The notes under the pieces: generated by a model | Seen by the model: only the letters and a program-made list of their open reading frames with translations | Databases searched by the model: none | Told to the model about the DNA's origin: nothing | DNA from: Lentzea guizhouensis | Lineage (GTDB): Bacteria; Actinomycetota; Actinomycetes; Mycobacteriales; Pseudonocardiaceae | Length of the DNA: 64,000 bases | NCBI RefSeq assembly: GCF_001701025.1 | Contig: NZ_CP016793.1 | Location: 6,882,001-6,946,000, forward strand | Direction of reading: 5' to 3' | Shown here: positions 7,955 to 16,468 of the stretch, piece after piece | Layout of the letters: every line of letters begins with the position of its first letter | Numbering within the stretch: the first letter of the stretch is position 1 | Position numbers and translations under genes: made by a program

Positions 7955-9379
7955 ATGGAAGAGAAAGCTGACTTATCCAGGCGCACCTTCCTCGGGATGA
8001 GCGCGCTGGGCGTGCTCGGTCTCGCCGGGTGCGGAGGAGGTCCCGCACCCGCGCCGCAGGTGGACGTCCAAGTGCCCCAGGCCCTGCTCGACCAGGCCTC
8101 CGGGCTGCGCGGCGGCTCGGTGGGGATGCTCTCGCAGAAGCTCTACGCGGAGGCCGCCAACCAGGCCCTCGACCGGTCGCTGCAGGTGTTCGCACAGGCC
8201 ACCGGCACCACGGTGCGCAACGACCTGGTCTCCGGCGACGCGGGTGACATGGTCGCGAAGATGGAGGCCGAGGTGAAGGCCGGCACCGCGCGCGACCTGG
8301 CCTTCGTGAGCGACCTGCGGTTCGTCGGCCAGCTGCACAACCTGGGCACCCTCACCGACGTCACCGACGTGGTCGAGGAGATGCGCAAGCTCTACGGGGA
8401 GCCCGCGACGGAGGCGGCCAACTACTGCGTGTTCGGCGGCCGCTGGTTCGCGATCCCGTACCACTTCATCGGCACCGGGATGTACCTGCGCAAGGACTGG
8501 TACGAGGAGAAGGGCCTGCCGCTCAAACCCCACTACACGTGGGAAGAGCTGCGCGACAACGCCCTGGAGGTCTCCGACCCGGCGAAGCGGCGCTTCGGCT
8601 GGGGCCTCACGGTGAACCGCTCCGGCGACGCCAACGGGTTCATCGCGAACGTCATCAACTGCTACGGCGGGGCGATCGCGGACAACACCGGCACGAAGGT
8701 CGTCTTCAACTCGCCGGAGACCGTCGACGCCGTCACGTTCATCGGCGACATCTACACGAAACCGAAGTACGCGCCGATGCTGCCGCCCGGCATCGGGAGC
8801 TGGACCGACTCCAGCAACAACGAGAACTGGCTGGCCCAGATCCTCGGTCTCACGCTTAACCAGTACAGCGTCTACGCCGACTCCAAGACCAAGAACAACC
8901 CGGTCTACGGCAACACGCACCCGTTCAACGGCGCCACCGGACCGGCGATCGACACACCGCTCGCGTACGGCCAGTCCAACTCCTTCGTCGTGTTCAAAGG
9001 CGCGAAGAACGCCGACCTGGCCAAGCTGGTGGCGAAGTTCATGGTCAGCGGCACCGCGCTGCTCGGTGTCGCGAAGGGAGCGCCCTGCCTGGTCAACCCC
9101 GCCTGGGAGAAGGTGTGGGACTCCGACCCGTACTACACCAGCGGTGACCCGGCGTTCACGGCACTGCGCGAGCAGACCCGCACGAAGCTCCCGCTGACCA
9201 CGAAGACCGGCTTCTCGTTCCCGCAGGCCCCGAGCCCCGGCGAGCAGGCCGCCACCGCCGCCTACCTGCTGACCGACATGATGCAGTCGGTCATCCAGGG
9301 CACCACACCGGCCGACGCGGTCGCCGCGACGCACGCCCGCATGGTCCAGGTGTTCGAGCAGCAGGGGTACAAGCAGTGA
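7955..9379 (+). CDS. ABC transporter solute-binding lipoprotein (family 1, carbohydrate type)
   Basis: A 474-residue extracellular binding protein. The N-terminus combines a twin-arginine-like SRRTFLG with a lipobox LAGC, so export and lipid anchoring are expected. The body has family 1 features (KDWYEEKGLPLKPHYTWEEL). The ATG at 7955 has GAGAGGAG five bases before it. Codon 7 is the rare leucine codon TTA (7973-7975). The stop overlaps the start of the fused permease (GTGA), so the two are translationally coupled. It likely delivers an oligosaccharide, glycoside or sugar acid whose breakdown uses the adjacent dehydratase. The actual ligand is unknown. Confidence 0.9.
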   Translation: MEEKADLSRRTFLGMSALGVLGLAGCGGGPAPAPQVDVQVPQALLDQASGLRGGSVGMLSQKLYAEAANQALDRSLQVFAQATGTTVRNDLVSGDAGDMVAKMEAEVKAGTARDLAFVSDLRFVGQLHNLGTLTDVTDVVEEMRKLYGEPATEAANYCVFGGRWFAIPYHFIGTGMYLRKDWYEEKGLPLKPHYTWEELRDNALEVSDPAKRRFGWGLTVNRSGDANGFIANVINCYGGAIADNTGTKVVFNSPETVDAVTFIGDIYTKPKYAPMLPPGIGSWTDSSNNENWLAQILGLTLNQYSVYADSKTKNNPVYGNTHPFNGATGPAIDTPLAYGQSNSFVVFKGAKNADLAKLVAKFMVSGTALLGVAKGAPCLVNPAWEKVWDSDPYYTSGDPAFTALREQTRTKLPLTTKTGFSFPQAPSPGEQAATAAYLLTDMMQSVIQGTTPADAVAATHARMVQVFEQQGYKQ

Positions 9380-11385
9380 CCGTCCTGCGCACGCGGCCGG
9401 CGCCGGTTCCCCCGGCGCCGCGCGGGACGTCGTCGCTCACCACCTCGCAGCGGCTGCTCGGGCGCGACTGGCGCCTCGCGGCGGTGTTCATCGGGCCGAC
9501 GCTGGTGCTAGTCAGCGGCCTGATCCTGTTCCCGATCGTCAGCTCGGTCTTCACCAGCACCACGGAACGCCACGGCGCCGAGACGGTCTTCGTCGGGCTG
9601 GACAACTACACCGACCTCGTCGGCGACACCGTGTTCCACACGGGCGTGCTCAACTCGTTCGTCTTCACCGCGTACGCCGAGATCTTCAAGGTCGTCCTCG
9701 GCCTCATCGCCGCGTTGATGCTGCACCACATGCGCCGCGGCCGGGCGGTCGTCGCCGGGATCATCCTGCTGCCGTGGGTGGTGCCGACCGTCGTCACGGC
9801 CTTCACCTGGCGGTCGCTGTTCGACCCGATCTTCGGCAGCGTCAACGTCCTGCTCACCGACTCCGGCATCGGGCCGGCGCTGGCCGCGATCGGGCTCGTC
9901 GACCGCTGGCCCGCGGAGTGGCTGTCCGACCCCGCGCTCGCGATGCCGGCGGTCATCCTGGTCAACGTCTGGAAGGGCATCCCGTTCTTCACGGTGACGT
10001 TCCTGGCCGGGCTCAAGGCGATCGACAGCGGACTGTATGAAGCGGCCGTTGTGGACGGTGCGTCGGCGTGGCAGCGCTTCGTGCACATCACGTTGCCCGG
10101 CCTGCGGCACATCATGATCGTGACCGTGCTGCTGTCGTCGATCTGGACGTTCAACAACTTCGACCTGATCTGGCTGATGACCCAGGGCGGGCCGGGCGAC
10201 GCCACCGCCCCGTACGTGATGGTGGCCTACTCCAAGGCCATCCAGCAGCTGCAGCTGGGCGCGGGCGCCGCGGTCACGCTGGTGATGCTGCCCGTCGTCG
10301 CCATCCTCGTGGTCGTCCTCGTGCGGGTCATGCGGCGCAGCGACCTGCCCGGTGCGGGCGACCTGGGCCGCCGGCGGCTCACCCCGGCCCAGCGCCGGGC
10401 GCTGCCGTGGGTGGTCGTGGCGGTCTCGACGCTCGTGCTGGTCTGGGCCTCGCCGCACATCGTGTGGAAGGCGGCGCTCGTGCTCGGCGTGTTCGTCGTG
10501 CTCGCGGCGGCCGTCGGACGGGTCGTCTCCGTGCTCGCCGCACGGGGCAACCAGCTGGCCGCTCGCCTGGTCAGCGGCACCGGCTCGGGGATCGCGCTCA
10601 TCGGTCTGCTCGCCTTCGTGCTCGCCCCGCTCTACTGGATGACGGTCACGGCCTTCAAGTCCGACAACCAGATCGTCGCGCGCACCGACGACCTGTGGCC
10701 GACGCCGTGGACCACCGAGCAGTTCACCAACCTGTTCAACGGCAGGGCGTTCGGCACCTGGTACCTCAACACGCTCCTGGTGTCGGTGGCGTCCACGGTG
10801 ATCGCCCTGGTCTGCGCGGCGCTGGCCGGCTATGCGCTGGCACGGCTGAAGTTCCGCGGTTCGGAGAGCTTCACGGTGACGATCCTGCTCACCTACGTGA
10901 TGCCGGGTGCGCTGCTGTTCATCCCGCTGTACCAGATGATGAGCGGCATCGGGCTCAACGACTCGTTGTGGGCGCTGGTGCTCGCCTACCCGACGTTCAC
11001 GCTGCCGTTCGCGACCTGGCTGCTCGTCGGCTACTTCAAGTCGATCCCGGCCGACCTCGAGGAGGCCGCGCTGGTCGACGGCTGCACGCGGTTCGGCGCG
11101 TTCCTGCGGATCGTGCTGCCGCTGGCCAAACCGGGCCTGCTCGCGGTCGCGCTGTTCACGCTCACCAACGCGTGGAACGAGTTCCTGTTCGCGTTCGTGT
11201 TCATCACCAAGGACGACTACAAGACGCTGCCCGTCGGCATGCAGTCGATGATCTTCGGCGACGTCGTGCCGCAGGGGCAGCTGGCCGCGGCCTCGTTGCT
11301 GATCAGCATCCCGGTCGTGGTCATGTACGCGTTCGGGCAGCGGTTCCTGACCGAGGGCCTGACAGCGGGGGCGGTGAAGGGATGA
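9376..11385 (+). CDS. Fused ABC sugar permease: MalF-like and MalG-like halves in one polypeptide
   Basis: A 669-residue membrane protein carrying two complete permease modules. Module 1 (residues ~1-330) resembles MalF/UgpA and has its EAA loop near residue 219 (YEAAVVDGASAWQRF). Module 2 (~410-669) resembles MalG/UgpE, opening with FVLAPLYWMTVTAFK and having its EAA loop near residue 559 (EEAALVDGCTRFGAF). Between them lie two extra hydrophobic segments (~350-390) that would return the chain to the right side of the membrane. Normally these are two genes forming a heterodimer. No ATPase gene is adjacent, so a shared MsiK-type ATPase is the likely energiser. GTG start overlapping the binding-protein stop; ATGA overlap with the next gene. 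Confidence 0.9.
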   Translation: MTVLRTRPAPVPPAPRGTSSLTTSQRLLGRDWRLAAVFIGPTLVLVSGLILFPIVSSVFTSTTERHGAETVFVGLDNYTDLVGDTVFHTGVLNSFVFTAYAEIFKVVLGLIAALMLHHMRRGRAVVAGIILLPWVVPTVVTAFTWRSLFDPIFGSVNVLLTDSGIGPALAAIGLVDRWPAEWLSDPALAMPAVILVNVWKGIPFFTVTFLAGLKAIDSGLYEAAVVDGASAWQRFVHITLPGLRHIMIVTVLLSSIWTFNNFDLIWLMTQGGPGDATAPYVMVAYSKAIQQLQLGAGAAVTLVMLPVVAILVVVLVRVMRRSDLPGAGDLGRRRLTPAQRRALPWVVVAVSTLVLVWASPHIVWKAALVLGVFVVLAAAVGRVVSVLAARGNQLAARLVSGTGSGIALIGLLAFVLAPLYWMTVTAFKSDNQIVARTDDLWPTPWTTEQFTNLFNGRAFGTWYLNTLLVSVASTVIALVCAALAGYALARLKFRGSESFTVTILLTYVMPGALLFIPLYQMMSGIGLNDSLWALVLAYPTFTLPFATWLLVGYFKSIPADLEEAALVDGCTRFGAFLRIVLPLAKPGLLAVALFTLTNAWNEFLFAFVFITKDDYKTLPVGMQSMIFGDVVPQGQLAAASLLISIPVVVMYAFGQRFLTEGLTAGAVKG

Positions 11386-12668
11386 GCTCGCACGGCGACC
11401 TCCCGGCGGTCACGGAGGAGCACGTCCCGACGGCGTCGCGGCCGAGCGACCTGCGCATCACCGACCTGCGGGTGGCCAACGTGGCCGGGGTGCCGTTCCG
11501 CTCGTCGATCATCAGGATCGACACCAACCAGGGCCTGGCCGGCTACGGGGAGGTGCGTGACCAGGCCAGCGCCACCTACGCGCTGGTGCTGAAGAGCAGG
11601 CTCGTCGGCGAGAACCCGTGCAACGTCGACAGGATCTTCCGCAAGATCAAGCAGTTCGGGCACCACGGCCGGCAGGGCGGCGGGGTCTCCGGCGTCGAGA
11701 TGGCGCTGGTGGACCTCGCCGGCAAGGCCTACGGGGTGCCCGCGCACGCGTTGGCCGGGGGCCGGTTCCGCGACGAGGTCCGCTGCTACGCGGACACCCC
11801 GTCGTTGCCGGACCCGCACGAGATGGGCGCCCGGCTGCTGGAGCGCAAGCGGCGCGGGTTCACGATGCTGAAGATGGACGTGGGCGTCGACCTGCTGTGG
11901 GACGTGCCGGGGGCGCTGATCGCACCTGCGGGTGCCCGCGCGGACTCGACGACGATGCACCCGTTCACCGGGATCCAGGTCACCGCGAAGGGCATCGAGC
12001 ACCTGGCGTCCTATGTGGACACAGTTCGGTCGGTGGTCGGCTACGACGTCGCGCTCGCCGCCGACCACTTCGGCCACATCGCCCTGGACTCCTGCATCCG
12101 GATCGGCCGCGCGCTGGAGCCGTTCACCCTGGCGTGGATCGAGGACCTGATCCCGTGGCAGCTGACCGACCAGTGGCGCCAGCTCACCGAGGCCGTCGCC
12201 GTCCCGACCTGCACGGGGGAGGACATCTACCTGCTGGACGGCTTCCGGCCGCTGCTCGACGCCGGCGCCATCCGCGTCGTGCACCCCGACCCGGCGACAG
12301 CGGGCGGGATCGCGGAGACCAAGCGGATCGGCGACTACGCGCAGGAACGCGGGATTCCGATGGCACTGCACCTGGCCGCGTCCCCGATCGCGACGATGGC
12401 GTCCGTGCACCTGGCCGCTGCCACGGAGAACTTCCTGGCACTCGAACACCACGCGGCCGATGTGGAGTTCTGGAGCGACCTCGTCACCGACCTGCCCCGC
12501 CCGCTCATCCAGGACGGCCACATCACCGTGCCGGACACACCGGGACTCGGTTTCGGTGCCATCAACGAGGATCTGGTCAGCCGCCTGCTCGACCCGCACG
12601 ACCCGGTGTTCTTCGCCGAGACCACGCACTGGGACCGCGAGTCGAGCCACGACCGGCTGTGGAGCTGA
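11382..12668 (+). CDS. Enolase-superfamily (mandelate racemase/MLE) dehydratase, second copy
   Basis: A 428-residue member of the same superfamily as the gene at 5841-6998 but clearly divergent and longer, with an N-terminal extension of about 20 residues. Barrel motifs are MLKMDVG, ALAADHFGH, IEDLIPW and CTGEDIY, with MALHLAASPIATMA near the C-terminus supplying a likely base histidine. It starts by ATGA overlap with the permease, so it belongs to the same transcript as the importer. Most likely it dehydrates or epimerises the imported acid sugar. Presence of two paralogues in one locus suggests two epimeric substrates or two sequential steps; this is inference. Confidence 0.85.
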   Translation: MSSHGDLPAVTEEHVPTASRPSDLRITDLRVANVAGVPFRSSIIRIDTNQGLAGYGEVRDQASATYALVLKSRLVGENPCNVDRIFRKIKQFGHHGRQGGGVSGVEMALVDLAGKAYGVPAHALAGGRFRDEVRCYADTPSLPDPHEMGARLLERKRRGFTMLKMDVGVDLLWDVPGALIAPAGARADSTTMHPFTGIQVTAKGIEHLASYVDTVRSVVGYDVALAADHFGHIALDSCIRIGRALEPFTLAWIEDLIPWQLTDQWRQLTEAVAVPTCTGEDIYLLDGFRPLLDAGAIRVVHPDPATAGGIAETKRIGDYAQERGIPMALHLAASPIATMASVHLAAATENFLALEHHAADVEFWSDLVTDLPRPLIQDGHITVPDTPGLGFGAINEDLVSRLLDPHDPVFFAETTHWDRESSHDRLWS

Positions 12669-12669
12669 G

Positions 12670-13407
12670 TCAGCGCCCCTGCTCGGCACGCCACTGTTCG
12701 TACTCGGGCCTGGCCTCGTCCGACAGCGGGTAGTACCGCCGCAGATCACCGCCCTCGGACAGCCGGATCCGGGAGAACTCCTCCCACTCCGCGTGTTCCT
12801 GAGCGACAGCCAGCACGGCGGGCGCGAGCTTGACCGGCACCACGACCGCCCCGTCGTCGTCGGCGACGACGATGTCGCCCGGCTCCACGATCGTGCCACC
12901 GCACGCCACCGGCACGTTGACGGCGGTCGGCACGATGTCGGTTTGAGCGTGGTAATTCGGTGTGGCACCACGGATCCACAGCCCCAGCCCGAGCTTCCTG
13001 GCCTCACCGGTGTCGCGCAGACACCCGTCGATCACCACACCGGCACCGCCGCGACCCTTGAAGTAGGTCAGCATCATCTCGCCGAACACACCGCTGCCCA
13101 TGTCACCGCGCGCGTCGACGACGATCATGTCGCCGGCCTGGGCGTGGTACATGACGTGCCGGTGCAACTGCTTCTCCGGCTCCTCGTACTCGTCGACGGG
13201 GTAGAGGTCCTCGCGCTTCGGCATGAACTGCAACGTCAACGCCGGTCCCGCGACGCGCACGCCGGGCGTCCACGAGACCGGGCCGCGGATGAAAGCGCTG
13301 CGGATGCCCATCCTGCTGAGCTCGGCGCTGGCCGTCGCACTGCCAATGGCCGCGAGGCCCGCGCTGAGCTCGGCAGGCGGGCGAACGATGTCGTGCGTCT
13401 CGACCAC
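12670..13407 (-). CDS. RraA-like protein (HMG/oxaloacetate aldolase-decarboxylase family)
   Basis: A 245-residue protein of the RraA/demethylmenaquinone-methyltransferase-like fold. Key stretches are the glycine-rich GGAGVVIDGCLRDTGEA loop containing the R-D pair used for metal and substrate binding in 4-hydroxy-4-methyl-2-oxoglutarate aldolases, and GDIVVADDDGAVVVP. Such proteins cleave or decarboxylate 2-keto acids; despite the name, few act on RNase E. The GTG at 13407 has GGGAG eight bases before it. Converges with dehydratase 2. In context it may split the keto-deoxy acid produced by the dehydratases. The exact reaction is uncertain. Confidence 0.8.
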   Translation of the reverse strand: MVETHDIVRPPAELSAGLAAIGSATASAELSRMGIRSAFIRGPVSWTPGVRVAGPALTLQFMPKREDLYPVDEYEEPEKQLHRHVMYHAQAGDMIVVDARGDMGSGVFGEMMLTYFKGRGGAGVVIDGCLRDTGEARKLGLGLWIRGATPNYHAQTDIVPTAVNVPVACGGTIVEPGDIVVADDDGAVVVPVKLAPAVLAVAQEHAEWEEFSRIRLSEGGDLRRYYPLSDEARPEYEQWRAEQGR

Positions 13408-13606
13408 GTCGGTGGCTCCCTCGGATCCGTGCTGACCGCAGCTGTCGGAGAGTTCGGGTCCGAGCCTAGCGCGGTGACCACCATCTTCACCGTGTTTCCC
13501 GACGCTCAGTAGGGCACCTCGCGGGGCCGGTCCCACGAGGCACCCGTCTGACCGCAGCGAAACGCGGCGGAGGTTCGTGGTCACCGCACTAGTCGGGAAA
13601 GCGTTG

Positions 13607-14560
13607 TCAGCGAACCCATCGGAGGTAGGCGTCGAGGTCGGCGTTGCTGCCGCAGACCACCGTGACGACGTGCCGCCCGGCGAACCGCTCCGGGTCCTCC
13701 AGCACGGCCGCGACGCCGAGCGCGGCCGAAGGTTCGACGACCAAACCCGTGTGCTCCAACAACAGCCGCATGCCGGCGGTGATCGACGACTCCTGCACCA
13801 GGACGGCGTCGTCGGCCACCGCGAGGAGGTCGTCCAGGACCTCCGGGACGGGGAACCGGCCGGCCACACCGTCGGCGATGGTGTCGGTGGACTCCGTGGT
13901 GACGACCCGGCGTTCGTGCCACGACCGGGTCAACGCCGGCGCACCCGCGGGCTGCACGCAGATCACCTCGGCCGCGTGCCCCGAGCTCTTCAGGACGTGA
14001 CCCACACCGGTTGCCAGCGCGCCACCGCCCAACGCGATCAACACGGTGTCGAACTCCGCGTCCACCAGCTCAAGGCCGATCGTCGCGGCACCTTCACACG
14101 TCTCGATGTCCAAACTGTCCTCAAGCAACCGGATACCGCGTTCGCCCGCGATGCGCACCGCCCGCTCGCGTGCCATCTCGATGTCGCCGTCCACCAGCTC
14201 CAGTTCGGCGCCCAGCGCGCGGATCCGGTCGAGCTTCGCCACGGGCGCCCGCACCGACGCCACGACCGTCACGTCGAGACCGCGCCGGCCACCTGACCAG
14301 GCGAGGGCCTGACCCAGGTTGCCGGCGCTGGCGCACACGACGGCGGTGCGGCCCTGCGCGGCCAGCAGACCGGTGACGAGCTCGGTGCCGCGGCCTTTGA
14401 AGCTGCGCACCGGGTTCGCCGTCTCCAGCTTGATGCTGACGGTGCAGCCGAGCCGGCGTCCCAACGCGTCGCACCGGTACAGCGGGGTGTTCAGGTAGAC
14501 GGGGTCGATGTGGCGGCGGGCCGCGTGGATCCGGTCGAGATCGAGCCGCGTCTTGAGCAC
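13607..14560 (-). CDS. PLP-dependent serine/threonine dehydratase-like enzyme
   Basis: A 317-residue fold-type II PLP enzyme. The Schiff-base lysine is in PVRSFKGRG, the substrate loop is CASAGNLGQA, and the phosphate-binding glycine loop is LGGGALATG. Length fits catabolic Ser/Thr dehydratases or EutB-type hydroxyectoine dehydratases, without the C-terminal ACT domain of biosynthetic IlvA. Start is a GTG at 14560 with no strong ribosome site. It lies on the same strand as the RraA-like gene, about 200 bases upstream of it. That gap holds no gene or hairpin I can support. Likely deaminates a hydroxy amino acid to a 2-keto acid. Confidence 0.82.
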   Translation of the reverse strand: MLKTRLDLDRIHAARRHIDPVYLNTPLYRCDALGRRLGCTVSIKLETANPVRSFKGRGTELVTGLLAAQGRTAVVCASAGNLGQALAWSGGRRGLDVTVVASVRAPVAKLDRIRALGAELELVDGDIEMARERAVRIAGERGIRLLEDSLDIETCEGAATIGLELVDAEFDTVLIALGGGALATGVGHVLKSSGHAAEVICVQPAGAPALTRSWHERRVVTTESTDTIADGVAGRFPVPEVLDDLLAVADDAVLVQESSITAGMRLLLEHTGLVVEPSAALGVAAVLEDPERFAGRHVVTVVCGSNADLDAYLRWVR

Positions 14561-14585
14561 GCCGTGATCGTAGCGACGGTCCCGG

Positions 14586-14864
14586 TCAGGCCCTGGTCCA
14601 CAAGGTGATGTCGCTGCTCGTCGCCACCACCCCTCGGTGCCGGTGTGCAGACCGCCGCCGGCCAGTCCCGCCATCGGCCAGTTCCGCCATCGGCCCGCGA
14701 TCGGTCCGATCCCCTGGCACGTCAGGTCTTCGTCGTCCGGCCACCCCGAGCAGGGCTCGCGGTCGCGGGCCAGGCGCTCGCCGCGGAGCCGGAACCGTTG
14801 GCGCAGCCAGGAACCTCGCCCGCAGGTCGCGCTGGTGATCGGTGAGCGGGAGGTCCTCCGGCAT
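14586..14864 (-). CDS. Unidentified short reading frame, possibly a broken gene
   Basis: The 322-base space between the PLP enzyme and the MBL hydrolase holds no recognised gene. A 92-codon frame begins MPEDLPLTDHQRDLRARF, which looks protein-like, and ends VVATSSDITLWTRA, also plausible. The middle looks more natural in another frame (DDEDLTCQGIGPIAGRW). Returning to the last frame needs one extra G in a G run near 14630; the first switch would need an insertion. So this may be a small gene damaged by indels, a sequencing artefact, or chance. No ribosome site is visible. Confidence 0.25.
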   Translation of the reverse strand: MPEDLPLTDHQRDLRARFLAAPTVPAPRRAPGPRPRALLGVAGRRRPDVPGDRTDRGPMAELADGGTGRRRSAHRHRGVVATSSDITLWTRA

Positions 14865-14882
14865 CCGGGGAGCATGCCTGAG

Positions 14883-15746
14883 TCAGAAGACCAGGCGGGC
14901 GCCGTCCGGGTCGCGGACGACCCGGCCCGCCGTCGGTGGCGGGAAGTGCGTGCCCAGCAGGAGGGTCTCGGTGTTCGCGAGCGACTCCAGCAATGCGTGC
15001 CGGGTCGCCCTGGCCTGTCCGGGGTCGACGTCGGCGCAGCTGGTCACGTCGGGGCTCGCGATCTGGACCGGGTGGTGCAGGCAGTCGCCGGTGATCAGGG
15101 CGGTCTGGCCGGCGCTGGTCAGCTCGACCGCCACGTGGCCAGGGGTGTGGCCGGGAGTCGGGACGAGTCGCACGCCCTCGGCCACCTCGACGCCGTTCCT
15201 GCCGACCTCGACCAGGTCCAGCAGGCCGGCGTCCTCGACGGGGTGCACGGAGTCGCGGAACATCTGCAGCCGCGGCTCTTCCATGGTCTGGTCGGCCCAG
15301 AACTCGCGTTCGAGCTTCGACGTCACATAGCGCGCGTTCGTGAAAAGGGGGACCCACTGGCCGTCCACCACATGCGTGTTCCAGCCGACGTGGTCGGTGT
15401 GCAGGTGGGTGAGCAGAACGAGGTCCACTGTGTCGGGCCCGATCCCGGCGTCCACGAGCCGGTCGTGGTATCCGGTGCGGAGGTCGTGCCACGCGGCGTT
15501 CGCGCGCGTCTTGCCGTTGCCGATGCCCGTGTCGACCACGATCCGCAGTCCGTTGCCGACGACGACGAAGCTGTGGGTGGCGAGCCGCAGCGTTCCATCA
15601 TCTGCGGCGAAGTCGGGTTTCAGCCAGGGGTGGCGGTGCACGAGCTCGGGCGTCGCTTCCGGGAGCAGCCAGGGGCCGGTCTCGGGAGGTGCGAGCGCCT
15701 CGTCGATCCGGTGCACGGTCAGGGTCCCGACGGTCCAGGTGACCAT
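14883..15746 (-). CDS. MBL-fold metallo-hydrolase
   Basis: A 287-residue metallo-beta-lactamase-fold hydrolase. The zinc motif HLHTDH is at residues 114-119, followed by PTPGHTPGH and TGDCLHHP, giving a complete binuclear metal site. The family includes lactonases, glyoxalase II and alkyl-sulfatase-like enzymes; the overall layout (VVDTGIGNGK, HLHTDHVGWN) is common in quorum-quenching-lactonase-like proteins, but no substrate can be assigned. AAGGAGG precedes the ATG. It is divergent from a TetR gene, and the ribosome site itself lies inside a palindrome, so TetR control is likely. Confidence 0.88.
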   Translation of the reverse strand: MVTWTVGTLTVHRIDEALAPPETGPWLLPEATPELVHRHPWLKPDFAADDGTLRLATHSFVVVGNGLRIVVDTGIGNGKTRANAAWHDLRTGYHDRLVDAGIGPDTVDLVLLTHLHTDHVGWNTHVVDGQWVPLFTNARYVTSKLEREFWADQTMEEPRLQMFRDSVHPVEDAGLLDLVEVGRNGVEVAEGVRLVPTPGHTPGHVAVELTSAGQTALITGDCLHHPVQIASPDVTSCADVDPGQARATRHALLESLANTETLLLGTHFPPPTAGRVVRDPDGARLVF

Positions 15747-15748
15747 CG

Positions 15749-15767
15749 TTAGCCTCCTTAAGGCTAA
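15749..15767. promoter_or_regulatory. TetR-type operator overlapping the MBL-gene ribosome site
   Basis: TTAGCCT and AGGCTAA form 7-base arms around a 5-base centre (19 bases in total). The site sits two bases from the MBL start and covers its AAGGAGG. A related word, GCCTTAAGC, recurs at about 15822-15830 just before the TetR start. Likely target of the adjacent TetR protein. Confidence 0.6.
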
Positions 15768-15837
15768 TTCTTTGCGTTTGGTGCACCGTAATGTCGACTC
15801 GACCGCTAACGCAACATCTTTGCCTTAAGCTGAGGGA

Positions 15838-16392
15838 GTGGACCGGAAGACGACATCGCGTCCTGGCGGCCGGAGCGCCCGCGTGCAGGAGGCGGTGCAC
15901 GCGGCCGTGCGGGAGCTGGACGCCGAGCTGGGGCGGGAGAAGCTGACGGTGCCCCTGGTCGCGGCCAGGGCCGGCGTCACGCCGTCGACCATCTATCGCC
16001 GGTGGGGCGACCTGCAGGCGCTGCTGTCGGACATCGCGGTCGAACGGCTCCGGCCGGACTCCCCTCCCGACGACCGGGGCAGTCTCCTGGCCGACCTGCG
16101 GACGTGGGCCGAGCAGTTCCTCGACGAGATGTCGTCCGCGCCAGGGCGCGCCTACCTCCGCGACGCCCTCGTCGGTGATCCGGCCGGGAACGCCATGAGG
16201 TGCTCCGACTACGCGGCCGACCAGATCGACGTCATCCTGCGCCGGGCGGCCGAACGCGGCGAACGGACCGTCGGCACGGAGACCGTGCTCGACCGGGTGG
16301 TCGCGCCGATCGTCTACCGGGTTCTGTGCCGTCCCGGACCGCTCGCCCCCGGATACGCCGAAGGCCTGGTCGACGACCTCCTGGGGAACTGA
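15838..16392 (+). CDS. TetR/AcrR-family regulator
   Basis: A 184-residue regulator. The N-terminal HTH (residues ~20-65) contains VPLVAARAGVTPSTIYRRWG; the C-terminal helices (~80-184) resemble the TetR_C type found in many uncharacterised actinobacterial repressors. The GTG start follows immediately after TGAGGGA, unusually close for a ribosome site, so the start is uncertain by a few codons. Divergent from the MBL hydrolase, with an intergenic palindrome; probably represses that gene and senses its substrate. Confidence 0.88.
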   Translation: MDRKTTSRPGGRSARVQEAVHAAVRELDAELGREKLTVPLVAARAGVTPSTIYRRWGDLQALLSDIAVERLRPDSPPDDRGSLLADLRTWAEQFLDEMSSAPGRAYLRDALVGDPAGNAMRCSDYAADQIDVILRRAAERGERTVGTETVLDRVVAPIVYRVLCRPGPLAPGYAEGLVDDLLGN

Positions 16393-16468
16393 CCACTGTG
16401 GATCGTTCGATGTGATCATTGCGCCCCGTGTGCAGTTTGGTGCGCCGGTGGCGGGGTAGGGCCACTGC

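Noticed and set aside
10068..12668. 866-codon frame overlapping the fused permease and second dehydratase
   Set aside because: Only its last part coincides with the real dehydratase; the first half is an Arg-rich shadow of the permease. The ATGA start at 11382 is natural.
12670..13407. Regulator of RNase E activity
   Set aside because: RraA-fold proteins in catabolic loci are usually aldolases or decarboxylases, and the R-D metal-site motif is retained.
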